A DNA stretch of 51,230 nucleotides from Paenibacillus typhae (GCF_900099765.1 NZ_FNDX01000044.1:1-51230); one strand, 5' to 3'. Counted from the stretch's first letter, positions 22,716 to 31,968 are shown. Notes: a model not told the origin generated them from the sequence alone. Made by a program: numbers and translations.

Positions 22716-23615
22716 TTAATGCCGGTCACGCTCGGAATCCCGATGGCTGACCGCTACCGTCTCCGTCTCGCTGACTCCCAGCATCTTACCCAGATACTCG
22801 GATATGGCGACTGAACGGTGTTTCCCGCCGGTACAGCCGATGCCGATAATAATCTGGGACTTGCCCTCTTTGCGGTATTGAGGAATCAGGAAATGAAGCA
22901 TATCCAGCAGCTTGGTCAGAAAAGCCTGCGTTTCGGGCCATTTCATTACATAGTCGTATACATCGCTGTCCTGGCCGGTCTTGGGCCGCAGTTGATCCAC
23001 ATAGTGCGGATTCGGCAAAAAGCGGACGTCAAACACGAGGTCTGCATCAATCGGAATACCATACTTAAAACCAAACGAAGTAATATTAACGGAGAGTGTG
23101 CTTTTGCCAAGGTGAGAAAATCTGGAGACAATCTTCTCCTTCAGCTGGGCCGGCTTCATGCTGCTTGTGTCCAGACACAGGGTAGCCGAATTCTTCAGCT
23201 CATCCAGCATCTGGCGCTCCAGCCGGATACCGTCAAGCGGCATCCCCTTGGGGGCCAGCGGATGATGCCGCCGGCTCTCCTTATAACGCTGCACAAGCAC
23301 GGAGTCCGTAGCATCGAGGAAGAGAATTTCGCAGCCGATCGTTGACTCATTTTTGATGTAGGTCAGCGATTCAGAAAGCGCCGTAAAAAATTCCCGTCCC
23401 CGCAAATCAATAACGAGTGCCACTTTGGCGATCTTGCCTTTGGACTGCTCAATCAGTTCAGCAAATTTCGGTATCAGCACCGGCGGCAGATTATCCACAC
23501 AGAAAAAACCAAGGTCTTCCAAACTCTGAACAGCAATTGTTTTGCCTGCGCCCGACATGCCTGTAATAATGATCAGGGTGGCGCCGGCCGTTTCGGAGTG
23601 CTCCAATTCGGTCAT
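22716..23615 (-). CDS. rapZ: RNase adapter/nucleotide-binding protein RapZ (YvcJ)
   Basis: A P-loop ATPase/GTPase. E. coli RapZ guides RNase E to a small RNA controlling amino-sugar synthesis; B. subtilis YvcJ affects competence. The 299-residue protein has Walker A GMSGAGKT (residues 19-26), DNLPP, LVIDLRGREF, and the C-terminal RapZ hallmark IGIGCTGGKHRSVAISE. It is the first gene of rapZ-yvcK-whiA-HPr and lies 46 bp after glcK, so co-transcription with the glucokinase is plausible. Confidence 0.95.
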   Translation of the reverse strand: MTELEHSETAGATLIIITGMSGAGKTIAVQSLEDLGFFCVDNLPPVLIPKFAELIEQSKGKIAKVALVIDLRGREFFTALSESLTYIKNESTIGCEILFLDATDSVLVQRYKESRRHHPLAPKGMPLDGIRLERQMLDELKNSATLCLDTSSMKPAQLKEKIVSRFSHLGKSTLSVNITSFGFKYGIPIDADLVFDVRFLPNPHYVDQLRPKTGQDSDVYDYVMKWPETQAFLTKLLDMLHFLIPQYRKEGKSQIIIGIGCTGGKHRSVAISEYLGKMLGVSETETVAVSHRDSERDRH

Positions 23616-23661
23616 GAGAGCGTTCCCTCCCTAAGATTAGTATATGAATAAGTCCCGCTTA

Positions 23662-24612
23662 TTAAGAACGCAGCAGGAGACCCGCCGCACCAATAATACC
23701 GGCATCATTTCCAAGCTCCGCAGGCACGATGGTAACGCCCTTCTGCAGCGGCTCTGGAGCCAGCTTGGCGAACACACGGCGCACCTCATCAAACAGAATG
23801 TCGCCTGCCTTGGATACTCCGCCGCCGACGATAAAGACTTCCGGATTCAGCACGGCAGCAACTGCCGCCATGGACTTGCCCAGGTAAAATGCGGCACGGT
23901 TAACAATGCGCAGTGCGACCTCGTCGCCCGCTTTTGCAGCATCGAATACTTCCTTCGCTGCAATCTTCTCCACCGAAGAGAGCGAAGTACGGTCTCCGCG
24001 TGCTACAGCGTCGTTAGCCATACGGATAATGCCGGTGGCCGAGGATACGGTCTCCAGGCAGCCCATATTGCCGCAGCCGCATTGAATGGCTTCCAGATCA
24101 GGCACAACCGAGATATGGCCCAGCTCTCCGGCCAGACCGCCGAAGCCCTGGTATACCTTGCCGTTAATGATAATACCGCCGCCCACACCGGTTCCCAGTG
24201 TATAGCAGACGCAGTTCTCAATGCCGCGGCCTGCGCCGCTCCAGGCTTCACCCAGCGCAGCCACATTCGCATCATTGTCTATTTTGACTGGCTTGTTAAG
24301 GCGTCCTTCCAGGATGGAACGGATCGGCACATCTCTAAATCCTATGTTAGGCGCAAGAATGATGATTCCTTCACGAATATTCGTAAATCCGGCCAGGCCT
24401 GCTCCCACACCGGCGAGCTGTTCCCAGGAGTACGGGGATTCTTCCACAATCAGGCGTACATACTTCTCGATGTTATCGATAACGGCATCGACGCCATCCG
24501 CAGTCCCCGTAGGTCCCTCGTAAGTGTGCAGCAGGGTTCCCTCGGCATTGCAGATTCCAACCTTAATCGTGGTTCCACCTAAATCCACGCCAACGTAGAT
24601 ATTCTCAGACAT
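23662..24612 (-). CDS. glcK: ROK-family glucokinase
   Basis: Phosphorylates glucose with ATP. The 316-residue protein has the phosphate loop VGVDLGGTTIKVG, the catalytic aspartate in KIDNDANVAALGE, the ROK signature LGTGVGGGIIINGKVYQG, GHISVVPD, and the zinc-binding CGCGNMGCLE. ATG at 24612 is four codons into the open frame and gives the natural SENIYVGVDLGG start. It leads into the rapZ cluster. Confidence 0.95.
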   Translation of the reverse strand: MSENIYVGVDLGGTTIKVGICNAEGTLLHTYEGPTGTADGVDAVIDNIEKYVRLIVEESPYSWEQLAGVGAGLAGFTNIREGIIILAPNIGFRDVPIRSILEGRLNKPVKIDNDANVAALGEAWSGAGRGIENCVCYTLGTGVGGGIIINGKVYQGFGGLAGELGHISVVPDLEAIQCGCGNMGCLETVSSATGIIRMANDAVARGDRTSLSSVEKIAAKEVFDAAKAGDEVALRIVNRAAFYLGKSMAAVAAVLNPEVFIVGGGVSKAGDILFDEVRRVFAKLAPEPLQKGVTIVPAELGNDAGIIGAAGLLLRS

Positions 24613-24874
24613 GTAACAAGCCACCTTTTTCTATGCTAAAATAGTTAATCCTACGTACCCACTATAATAGAAGCCTCCCCTGCGGTCAAGGAAAGGCGGC
24701 ACACCCGGCTGTATACCCTACTCTAAAAACCAGGCTGGACAAAAAGAGACTGGCAGAGCAGGCGTCGGGGCTTCCTTAATCGGCCATATTAACGTTGTAT
24801 GCGTTATCACTATAATCTATGACTTGTACACTATTACAGGTATCCTCATAGCAGGTTACACTCTCTGCCAGCAG

Positions 24875-24903
24875 AAAAAGGCACAGGCCCTGAGGCCCGC
24901 ACC
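24875..24903 (-). terminator. Terminator after the DUF438 gene
   Basis: Minus-strand GGTGCGGGCC and GGCCTGTGCC form a 10-bp stem (with G-U pairs) around TCAG, followed by five T. The rest of the 295-bp gap to glcK shows one CTGGCAGAG/CTCTGCCAG inverted repeat and no gene. Confidence 0.8.
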
Positions 24904-24919
24904 TTATGAAGAATTAACT

Positions 24920-26185
24920 CTATTCCGATAAAATCCGTTTCTGTCCTTCCAGCGCGCGGATCGGGGCGATATTCTGGGTGAACTCCAGCGTTCCCATGTA
25001 ACGGCCGGCTTCATCCCGGACTGCAAAGTAACGGATATAGATGAACTTATCCTTTATACTAATCCAGAAATCCTCGGCATCCTTGCGTCCTGCCTTGAAG
25101 TCTTCCAGCAGCTTCTCCACGACATGCACACTTTGCGGCGGATGGCAGTTCTGGACGGTACGGCCAATGACCGCTTTGGTCCGGGCAAATATCCGCTCCT
25201 TACCGTGGGAGAAATAACGGACCACATCATTTTCATCGATAAAGGTCAGGTCAACCGGCAGATGGTTCATGATAGTCTCCAACTGGTGCAGCGACAGCAG
25301 GCCGGTTTCAAACCGGATAAAGCCCTGCGGGCTTTCGCCTGCCTGCTGCTCCTCAGCAGAGACCGCGGCACCTTCCGGTTCAGGTGAGCGTTCCGGTATC
25401 CACTCCTGCTCCGGCGCTGTCAGACAGAAGCCGATCTCGTCGCTTTCGCGGGCAATTTTGACCCATTCATCCTCAGTCAGCTTGTCGAGCGCCATCGGCA
25501 GCAGAATATTTTCTTCCTTAAAGATCATTTCGTTAACTTCCTGTATAATCTGAGCCAGCTGTTCACCGATCTCTTCCTTGTTGCCCTTGTACTGGCTAAG
25601 TGCTGCCTTAGCCCCTTTAATCATCGCACGGATGCCGTCATCCACACCCCACATAACTTTAGTCGGCCCGTAGATACCGTACTTTTCCAGGTAAGGGAAC
25701 AGCAGATTCTCCTTGCGGCTGTAGTGCTTATCAAGATCAAGCAGCAGACTCAAATCCTCCAGCAGCTTGAAAATCATTTCGTCGCTCTCATTCTTCAGGA
25801 ACTTGCCGGCATGCAGCTCCAGACGGAAGTTAACCAGCCGCTCAATTTCCCGGTTCTCCTGCTTGAAGGTGTGCACCGGATGACCAGGCTGCTCCTCCGG
25901 CTTCGAGGAACGGTGAATTTGCTCGATCGAGCCTTTAAAGATTGCGGTATGGACCGAACACAGCCGCTGGACTTCTTCTACCGGAATACCTTCCTCCGTC
26001 ATCAGCGAATGCTCCATTGCAGAAATTTCCGCTACCGTCACATCGCCAACCGCTTCAGCAAAGCGCGCTTTGACCTCATCTACACTTTTGCCGGCATGCA
26101 GCTCTTTAATAATTTCCTTGAGCATCGCCTGGCGGCGGGTCTGCTCGGGTACATCCACTTCACGGTTATTAATTAATTCACTCAT
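24920..26185 (-). CDS. DUF438-hemerythrin-PAS protein
   Basis: The 421-residue cytosolic protein has an N-terminal DUF438 helical region (about 15-90), a hemerythrin-like four-helix domain (about 100-240; candidate iron ligands include H in HTFKQENREIE, ELHAGKF, LDKHYSRKENLLFPYLE and IFKEENILLPM), and a C-terminal PAS-like domain (about 290-410; DLTFIDENDVVRYFSHG, YFAVRDEAGRYMGTLEFTQNI). Such proteins are thought to sense or buffer O2, NO or iron-sulfur damage. It follows a DUF1858 gene by 30 bp, a common pairing, and a CRP/FNR-type palindrome lies upstream, fitting low-oxygen or NO control. Confidence 0.85.
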   Translation of the reverse strand: MSELINNREVDVPEQTRRQAMLKEIIKELHAGKSVDEVKARFAEAVGDVTVAEISAMEHSLMTEEGIPVEEVQRLCSVHTAIFKGSIEQIHRSSKPEEQPGHPVHTFKQENREIERLVNFRLELHAGKFLKNESDEMIFKLLEDLSLLLDLDKHYSRKENLLFPYLEKYGIYGPTKVMWGVDDGIRAMIKGAKAALSQYKGNKEEIGEQLAQIIQEVNEMIFKEENILLPMALDKLTEDEWVKIARESDEIGFCLTAPEQEWIPERSPEPEGAAVSAEEQQAGESPQGFIRFETGLLSLHQLETIMNHLPVDLTFIDENDVVRYFSHGKERIFARTKAVIGRTVQNCHPPQSVHVVEKLLEDFKAGRKDAEDFWISIKDKFIYIRYFAVRDEAGRYMGTLEFTQNIAPIRALEGQKRILSE

Positions 26186-26215
26186 GATACTCTCTCCTTT
26201 ATATGCGGAATACTT

Positions 26216-26443
26216 CTATTCAACAATCTCGAAACCATGACGGACAAAGGTCTGCCTAACGGTTTCAGGATCCATTTTCTTCAGTTTGATTCCCTTCGAC
26301 AGGGTCATGAACCGGCCTGCGGTCTGCAGCATCCCCGGTTTGGCAATATCCTGAAACCCCAGCTCCACCATAATGCCGCTTACTTCGGGATGCCGGCTCA
26401 CCAACTCGAATATGGACTCATCCATCTTCAGCACTTTGTTCAT
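26216..26443 (-). CDS. DUF1858 domain protein
   Basis: The 75-residue protein is one DUF1858 domain: KMDESIFELVSRHPEVSGIMVELGF followed by MLQTAGRFMTLSKGIKLKKMDPE. This fold is often fused to or encoded beside hybrid-cluster and hemerythrin/DUF438 proteins and is linked to nitrosative and anaerobic stress; its biochemical role is unproven. ATG 26443 is chosen because AAAGGA lies 9 nt upstream; the longer frame runs into the promoter. First gene of a two-gene operon with the DUF438 protein. Confidence 0.8.
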   Translation of the reverse strand: MNKVLKMDESIFELVSRHPEVSGIMVELGFQDIAKPGMLQTAGRFMTLSKGIKLKKMDPETVRQTFVRHGFEIVE

Positions 26444-26516
26444 GGACACCATTCCTTTAACCCACATATTGAGAACTCTTCTCAACATCAGCTTAGCATA
26501 GGCCCTAATCACAGAT

Positions 26517-26532
26517 TGTGATTGCAATCACT
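26517..26532 (-). promoter_or_regulatory. CRP/FNR-type palindrome upstream of DUF1858-DUF438
   Basis: TGTGATTGCAATCACT is TGTGA-N6-TCACT, the form bound by Bacillus Fnr. A TATGCT -10 candidate lies at 26500-26495 on the minus strand, putting the palindrome close to the class II activation position. Fnr is an O2-sensing iron-sulfur activator, which fits the hemerythrin and DUF1858 products. Confidence 0.6.
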
Positions 26533-26634
26533 AAGTTGGAGCCGGTATGTACTTTATTTTTTAAATAAATCGAATGCCGCCTGCACCTTGCTGCTGCGCG
26601 GGTTACTGCCAAGGGTAATCAGCCGTTCCCCGCA

Positions 26635-26676
26635 CAAAAAAACCGGCATCCCGCATAAGCGGAATTACCGGCTTGA
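26635..26676 (-). terminator. trxB terminator
   Basis: Minus-strand AAGCCGGTAATTCCGC pairs with GCGGGATGCCGGTTT around TTAT, followed by seven T. Confidence 0.85.
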
Positions 26677-26697
26677 TCCTGTAGTATACTTCAAACT

Positions 26698-27654
26698 TTA
26701 CTTATCAAGGCTTTCGCTCCAGTCATGCACCATTGTGCCCTCCAGATACTTCTCGGCATCCATCGCGGCCATACATCCGGTTCCGGCTGCAGAGATGGCC
26801 TGCCGGTAGCGGGTATCCTGCACGTCGCCGCAGGCGAATACGCCCGGAATGTTCGTCTCCGTCGTACCCGGGTTCACCACAATGTATCCATTGGCATCCG
26901 TTGTAATCTGCCCGCCCAGAAAGCCTGTATTCGGCGTGTGGCCGATAGCGACAAATACGCCGTCTGCTTCAATGAGCTCTTCCTGGCCTGTCTCATTATT
27001 GCGGACGGTTAATCCTTTGACTATGCCTGTATCTCCGACTGTTACGGCCAGCGGGGTACGGTTCAGCGCCCAAGTTACCTTGCTGTTATCACGCGCCCGG
27101 TCCTGCATGATCTTGGAAGCGCGCAGCTCCTCACGGCGGTGAACCAGCGTTACGTTAGAAGCGAAGCGGGTCAGGAAGCTGGCCTCCTCCATGGCGGAGT
27201 CTCCGCCTCCGACAACAATAATTTTTTTGCCGCGGAAAAAGAATCCGTCACAGGTGGCGCATGTGCTTACCCCGCGCCCTACATTCTCCTGCTCGCCCGG
27301 AATTCCCAGATACCGCGCCGAAGCGCCGGTTGAAATAATGACCGATTCCGCCTCAAGCACACCCAGCCCATCCACCTTCACTTTGAACGGACGCTGTGAG
27401 AAATCGACCGATTCCACCCAGCCGTTCTTGAACTGTGCACCGAAGCGCTCAGCCTGCTTGCGCATATTCTCCATCAGATCAGGGCCGAGAATTCCCTCAG
27501 GAAAGCCAGGAAAGTTCTCCACTTCTGTCGTCGTTGTCAGTTGTCCGCCCGGCTGCAAGCCTTCAATTACGAGCGGGCTGAGATTGGCGCGGGCTAGATA
27601 AATAGCGGCAGTCAGCCCTGCCGGGCCTGTTCCGATTACAATCGTTTTGTACAT
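26698..27654 (-). CDS. trxB: Thioredoxin reductase
   Basis: An NADPH-dependent FAD enzyme that reduces thioredoxin. The 318-residue protein has the FAD motif VIGTGPAGLTAAIYLAR, the redox pair CATC in GVSTCATCDGFF, the NADPH motif VVGGGDSAMEEA and the C-terminal FAD motif GVFACGDVQDTRYRQ. ATG 27654 is preceded by AAGGAGG at 8 nt; an overlapping GTG one codon earlier is less likely. It sits between the TPR gene and the DUF1858 operon, next to the his operon as in B. subtilis. Confidence 0.97.
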   Translation of the reverse strand: MYKTIVIGTGPAGLTAAIYLARANLSPLVIEGLQPGGQLTTTTEVENFPGFPEGILGPDLMENMRKQAERFGAQFKNGWVESVDFSQRPFKVKVDGLGVLEAESVIISTGASARYLGIPGEQENVGRGVSTCATCDGFFFRGKKIIVVGGGDSAMEEASFLTRFASNVTLVHRREELRASKIMQDRARDNSKVTWALNRTPLAVTVGDTGIVKGLTVRNNETGQEELIEADGVFVAIGHTPNTGFLGGQITTDANGYIVVNPGTTETNIPGVFACGDVQDTRYRQAISAAGTGCMAAMDAEKYLEGTMVHDWSESLDK

Positions 27655-27805
27655 CACTATGGCCTCCTTACGAGTAGGTAATGATTTATAAGAAGAAACA
27701 GCGGCGGAGCTTCAGAAGAAGCCCTCTCACTGTTTCTGGTAAACAATATAAGGATGCAGAATCCCGCTTCATTTATACCTGCTTGCTTATATTACCTTGC
27801 CGGGG

Positions 27806-29215
27806 TTATACCTTCTCTGTTGAAGAAGGCAAATCCCCCTGCGCCAGTTCCTGCTCTTCTGCCGAAACGGGGTTTTCCTTCAGGCTGCTTCCGATCAGCC
27901 GCTGCAGGCTGATCAGCGCCGCTTCCTGCAGCTTCTCCTCCTGGAGCGGTTCCTGCTGCAGCAATTCTCCCAGCACCTCGGACATCTCTTCGTCCTCAAT
28001 CCAGCGGAGCGCCTCGGTAACCTGCATTCTGGTCCCGGAATCGCCGTAGCGCAGCGCCCAGAAGAAGGAGGCCCGCAGCAGCGGATTGCTGCGAACTTCA
28101 GCTGTGAAGCTGCTCGCATTGTTCTTCCACTGCTTCAGCTGCTCCTGAAAGGGCAGCTGGTAATTATAGCTGACCGGCGACATTGCCCGGCCCTCTGCCA
28201 GCGCCTGCTGCAGCTGGGCCAGGAAGAAAGCCGGTACGGGCGATGCCGGATCAAGCTTGGAGGCCTGCCGCCAGCAGCGCAAGGCGTCGCTGTGCAATCC
28301 GCTGTTGCTCGCAGCAGCAGCGCAATAATGGAACAGGCTCGCGTCTGCGCCAACCTCTTCATCCTTCAGCAGGCGGCGGAAGTGACTGTAGGCCGTCTTG
28401 TGCCGGCCCAGAATGCCCATCGTGGTGGCCATTTTGAACACATGCTCCTTATGGAAGGGCACGGTGGTCTCAAGCCTTGCAAGCAGCGTATCCAGCTGGT
28501 CACGGTCCCCGGCATACTGCAGAAAGATAGCCATATTGCACAGGGCATGCAGATTTCCCGGGTCCTGCTCCAGCACCTCTCCGAGACATTCCTTCGCTCT
28601 TGCAAAACGGCCCATATAGAAGTAGGCTAATGCCAGATTGTTATGGGCTGCCAGAAAGTCAGGAGTCACTTTCACGATCTCCTCCAGCAGATCCACCGCC
28701 TGGGGAAACTTCCCTTCCTCAAGCAGGGCACGGGCACGGTCGTGCTCCACAACCCCTTCACGGCTGCGGATCTTGATCAGCGGAGCCGGACGGTCCAGCT
28801 CATACTGCAGCAGCTCCATCAGCTCCTCGGACTCCGCCAGATACTCACCGGCGCCATCCTGCTCCAGATACGTCATCAGCGAGCGCTCTGCCTCCTCGAA
28901 GCTCTCCATATTGGCATAATTGTTAGCCATATAGAAGTGGCATTCCGTCATCGCCGGGTCGATCTTTTCCAGCACATGGGTCAGAATCTCATTGGATGCT
29001 TTATAATTACCCATCTCCGATAAGATGCCTGCCATGTTACAGTGATTTACCGGATTCTCCGGCTCATATTCAACAGCTTTGCGGAAATTCTTTAATGCCT
29101 TATCATATTGAAAGCGGTCCAGCGACCGAACGGCTCTTTCAAAGAAAAAATTGGCATCCAGAGTCACCGGAATGACATTGCTTAACTCCGTCTCATCTGA
29201 AGTTCTCTCAATCAT
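27806..29215 (-). CDS. TPR-repeat protein (YvcD-like)
   Basis: The 469-residue cytosolic protein is built of tetratricopeptide repeats. Clear units include FERAVRSLDRFQYDKALKN, NPVNHCNMAGILSEMGNY, FLAAHNNLALAYFYMGRFA and NLHALCNMAIFLQYAGD. TPRs form protein-binding superhelices; the partner is not known. ATG 29215 is preceded by GGGAGGTG; the longer frame is unsupported. Position between the his operon and trxB matches B. subtilis yvcD. The C-terminal 100 residues are helical and acidic with no recognised domain. Confidence 0.85.
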   Translation of the reverse strand: MIERTSDETELSNVIPVTLDANFFFERAVRSLDRFQYDKALKNFRKAVEYEPENPVNHCNMAGILSEMGNYKASNEILTHVLEKIDPAMTECHFYMANNYANMESFEEAERSLMTYLEQDGAGEYLAESEELMELLQYELDRPAPLIKIRSREGVVEHDRARALLEEGKFPQAVDLLEEIVKVTPDFLAAHNNLALAYFYMGRFARAKECLGEVLEQDPGNLHALCNMAIFLQYAGDRDQLDTLLARLETTVPFHKEHVFKMATTMGILGRHKTAYSHFRRLLKDEEVGADASLFHYCAAAASNSGLHSDALRCWRQASKLDPASPVPAFFLAQLQQALAEGRAMSPVSYNYQLPFQEQLKQWKNNASSFTAEVRSNPLLRASFFWALRYGDSGTRMQVTEALRWIEDEEMSEVLGELLQQEPLQEEKLQEAALISLQRLIGSSLKENPVSAEEQELAQGDLPSSTEKV

Positions 29216-29443
29216 GGAAGCAAGGCACCTCCCTTTGTAAGCTTCCTTATCCTCGCGCAAAAACAGGAGAGTTGTGCCGTAAAGGGCACTCCGGGCTCCT
29301 ATCCTAAAGCAGTCTATCGTTTCCATCTCTGGGCTTAGCTGCTTCACACAGTATAACACAAGTGAGCGGGGGATTCTCAAGCTAAGGGAAGGTGGCTCCT
29401 CAGGAAAATAGATGAAGCAGCTCCTTCACCGCCGCAAGCACAG

Positions 29444-29472
29444 CAAAAAACGCGGGAATCAAATCCCCGCGT
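29444..29472 (-). terminator. Terminator of the histidine operon
   Basis: Minus-strand ACGCGGGGATTTGA pairs with TTCCCGCGT, followed by six T. The stem-loop includes the stop codon of prs, so translation termination and the terminator overlap. Confidence 0.85.
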
Positions 29473-30409
29473 CTCTGAACAATTTATCAATAGATCCGCC
29501 TTCAATGATAATGCGTGTGGCTTCTGCCAGCATCGGCGCAACGGACAGCACCTTGTAACGTGTAGAGTGATCGTCTGGCAGCGCAATCGAGTCGGTGACA
29601 ACAATCTCATCAATATTGTCATGATCCATGCGTGTCAGCGCATCACCGGAGAACAGCCCGTGTGTCGCACAGACAATACTGTTGCCGGCTCCCCGCTCCT
29701 TCAGTCCCTCAACCACATTCACAATTGTCGTGCCGGTATCAATCAGGTCCTCGATGATGATTGGCGTTCTTCCCTCAACATCTCCTATCACATGAGTGAT
29801 GACGGATTCATTATGTGCCGGACGTTTCTTGATCATAATCGCAAACGGTGAATCCAGCCGGCTGGCCAGCTTCTCGGCCATGGAGGCACGTCCTGCATCC
29901 GGCGATACCACCACAGGGTTCGAGATATTCTTAACCTTCAGGTAACCGCTGATCAGATCAAGCGCAGTCAGATGATCCACCGGAATGTTGAAGAAGCCCT
30001 GAATGGCAGCCGCATGCAGATCAATGGTAATGACCCGGGTTGCCCCTGCAGTGGTCAGCACATCGGCAACCATTTTGGCCGAGATCGGCTCCCGGGGTGC
30101 AGATTTCCGCTCCTGCCGGGCATAGCCGTAGTAAGGAACGATAATGTTCACTGTCCTTGCCGAGGCGCGTTTGGCGGCATCAATCATCACAAGCAGCTCT
30201 ACGAACAGCTCATTAATAGGATGAGCGAGGGATTGCACCAAAAATACGTCGCAGTTCCGGATGCTCTCCTCATAATGCACATAAATCTCACCGCTCTTGA
30301 AACGGGTCAGCTTAATCGGGCTGAGGGGTGCACCAAGACGTTCCGCAATGTCTGCGGCCAGCTTCGGATTTGACGAACCGGAAAAAATACGCAATTGATG
30401 ATGCTGCAT
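29459..30409 (-). CDS. prs: Ribose-phosphate pyrophosphokinase (PRPP synthetase) in the his operon
   Basis: Makes PRPP from ribose 5-phosphate and ATP; PRPP and ATP are the substrates of HisG, the first histidine enzyme. The 316-residue protein has FSGSSNPKLAADIAERLG, the ATP-binding YGYARQERK, DLHAAAIQGFF, the SPDAGRASMAEKLA region and the PRPP loop IIIEDLIDTGTT. It is the last gene of the his transcript, 27 bp after hisJ. B. subtilis keeps its prs beside glmU, so this is probably an additional copy dedicated to histidine; the other locus is outside the window. Confidence 0.93.
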   Translation of the reverse strand: MQHHQLRIFSGSSNPKLAADIAERLGAPLSPIKLTRFKSGEIYVHYEESIRNCDVFLVQSLAHPINELFVELLVMIDAAKRASARTVNIIVPYYGYARQERKSAPREPISAKMVADVLTTAGATRVITIDLHAAAIQGFFNIPVDHLTALDLISGYLKVKNISNPVVVSPDAGRASMAEKLASRLDSPFAIMIKKRPAHNESVITHVIGDVEGRTPIIIEDLIDTGTTIVNVVEGLKERGAGNSIVCATHGLFSGDALTRMDHDNIDEIVVTDSIALPDDHSTRYKVLSVAPMLAEATRIIIEGGSIDKLFRDAGI

Positions 30410-30436
30410 AATACCCTCCTGGGATCATAATTTAGA

Positions 30437-31270
30437 TCATAATTTAAGCTCAAACGGTACCGATGAACGGCGCCGGCCTTCAAACACCGCCACCTCGCGG
30501 AAGCCGGTATGCCATAGCAGACTGCGGGCTTCCTGCAGCCCGTCACCCAGCTTGGCCGGGTCGTGGGCATCAGAGCCGAGTGTAAGCGGAATGCCCAGCG
30601 TAAACGCCTGCTGCAATACATGCTCCGCCGGGAACATTTCGGCACAGGGCTTGGTCAGTCCGGAAGCATTCAGCTCCATGGCAATCCCGCTTGAGGCGAT
30701 CGCCTTCAGCGCGCTAAGCTCCAGTTCCCTGGCTTCGGCCTTCTCCTCCGGAGTCTGCGGGCCGTAGCCGAACCGTTTGATCACATCCATATGTCCTATA
30801 ATATCATATAATCCCGATAACGCCGACTTCCGTACGGCATCATAATAACGGCGGTATACCTCCATTACATCCTTGCCTTCCCAGCCGCCGGTCTGCCGGT
30901 GATCCGTAATATCCCATTCCCCGAGAAAATGCACAGAGCCGATCAGATAATCCCACGGATAGGGTGACAAAAGCTCGCGGATCTGCTCCTCATAGCCTTC
31001 AATATAATCCGCTTCCAGCCCCACACGCAGATCAATGATTCCGCGGTAGCGCTCCTTCAGCGTCAGGCATTCCTCGACATACCGCGGAAGCTCTGCCAGC
31101 GGCATGGCCATTTCAGGGTAGTAGCTGTCCGGATTCACATGAATCAGCGGCAGATGATCGGACAGGCCCAGCTGCTGCAGGCCAAGCTCAATCCCGCGCT
31201 GCACATACTCCTCCAGCTTCCCTACCGCATGACCGCAGCGCTCATGATGGGTATGATAGTCGATATGCAT
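30437..31270 (-). CDS. hisJ: Histidinol-phosphatase, PHP family
   Basis: Removes phosphate from L-histidinol phosphate, the penultimate step. The 277-residue PHP-domain protein shows the metal-binding motifs DYHTHHERCGHA, GLSDHLPL, GLEADYI, GSVHFL, IIGHMDVIK and LGSDAHDPAKLG. It supplies the phosphatase missing from the monofunctional HisB here. In B. subtilis hisJ lies elsewhere; here it is inside the operon, 14 bp after hisIE. Confidence 0.93.
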   Translation of the reverse strand: MHIDYHTHHERCGHAVGKLEEYVQRGIELGLQQLGLSDHLPLIHVNPDSYYPEMAMPLAELPRYVEECLTLKERYRGIIDLRVGLEADYIEGYEEQIRELLSPYPWDYLIGSVHFLGEWDITDHRQTGGWEGKDVMEVYRRYYDAVRKSALSGLYDIIGHMDVIKRFGYGPQTPEEKAEARELELSALKAIASSGIAMELNASGLTKPCAEMFPAEHVLQQAFTLGIPLTLGSDAHDPAKLGDGLQEARSLLWHTGFREVAVFEGRRRSSVPFELKL

Positions 31271-31284
31271 CCCTCTATCCCCTC

Positions 31285-31968
31285 CTAGTCGCGGCGCGGA
31301 CGTTCATGGCGGGCGCTCAGCTCGTCCAGAATCTCATCCAGCGGCAGTTTGCGCTCCTGCAGCAGCACCAGCAGGTGATAGATCAGATCGCTCACTTCGA
31401 GGCGGAGCTCGGCATTGTCTTTATTTTTGGCGGCGATAATCGTCTCGGAAGCTTCCTCGCCCACCTTTTTAAGAATCTTGTCTACGCCTTTATCGAACAG
31501 ATAGGTTGTATAAGCACCCTCCGGACGCTCGATTTCCCGCTCGGCAATCACCCGCTCCAGCTCGCCCAGTACGGCAAAACGCCCTTCATCTGCAATTGCG
31601 GTGCGCTGAGGCGCAGCTGCTGCCTGACCGGTAAGCGGGATTTCGCGGTAAAAGCATGTATTTTCACCTGTATGGCAGGCAGGTCCCTCCGGAACCACCT
31701 TCACCAGCAGCGTATCACTGTCACAGTCGTAATGAATGGAAGTAATCGCCTGGGTGTTGCCCGAGGTTCCGCCCTTATGCCACAGCTCACTGCGGGAACG
31801 GCTCCAGAACCAGGTCTGTCCGGTCTCAAGCGAGAGCCGCAGCGACTCCGGGTTCATGTAGGCGAACATCAGCACCTCCAACGTACGAGCATCCTGAACA
31901 ACAGCAGGCAGCAGCCCGGATTCGTTCCAGCGGATATTTTCGATAATGGCTTCTTGTTCTTGGCTCAT
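31285..31968 (-). CDS. hisIE: Bifunctional phosphoribosyl-AMP cyclohydrolase / phosphoribosyl-ATP pyrophosphatase
   Basis: Catalyses steps two and three of histidine synthesis. The 227-residue fusion has the HisI cyclohydrolase first (WFWSRSRSELWHKGGTSGN, metal and zinc motifs HYDCDSDT and GPACHTGENTCF, about 1-115) and the HisE MazG-like pyrophosphohydrolase last (KKVGEEASETIIAAK, ELRLEVSDLIYHLLV). Its ATG overlaps the hisF stop by 4 bp, indicating coupling. Confidence 0.95.
   Translation of the reverse strand: MSQEQEAIIENIRWNESGLLPAVVQDARTLEVLMFAYMNPESLRLSLETGQTWFWSRSRSELWHKGGTSGNTQAITSIHYDCDSDTLLVKVVPEGPACHTGENTCFYREIPLTGQAAAAPQRTAIADEGRFAVLGELERVIAEREIERPEGAYTTYLFDKGVDKILKKVGEEASETIIAAKNKDNAELRLEVSDLIYHLLVLLQERKLPLDEILDELSARHERPRRD

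Noticed and set aside
23662..24582. 312-codon plus-strand frame over glcK
   Set aside because: Antisense to a clear ROK kinase, with no motif of its own.
24745..24872. CTGGCAGAG/CTCTGCCAG inverted repeat as a mobile-element end pair
   Set aside because: Only 9 bp, no ORF inside, no flanking duplication seen; chance or a weak RNA stem is as likely.
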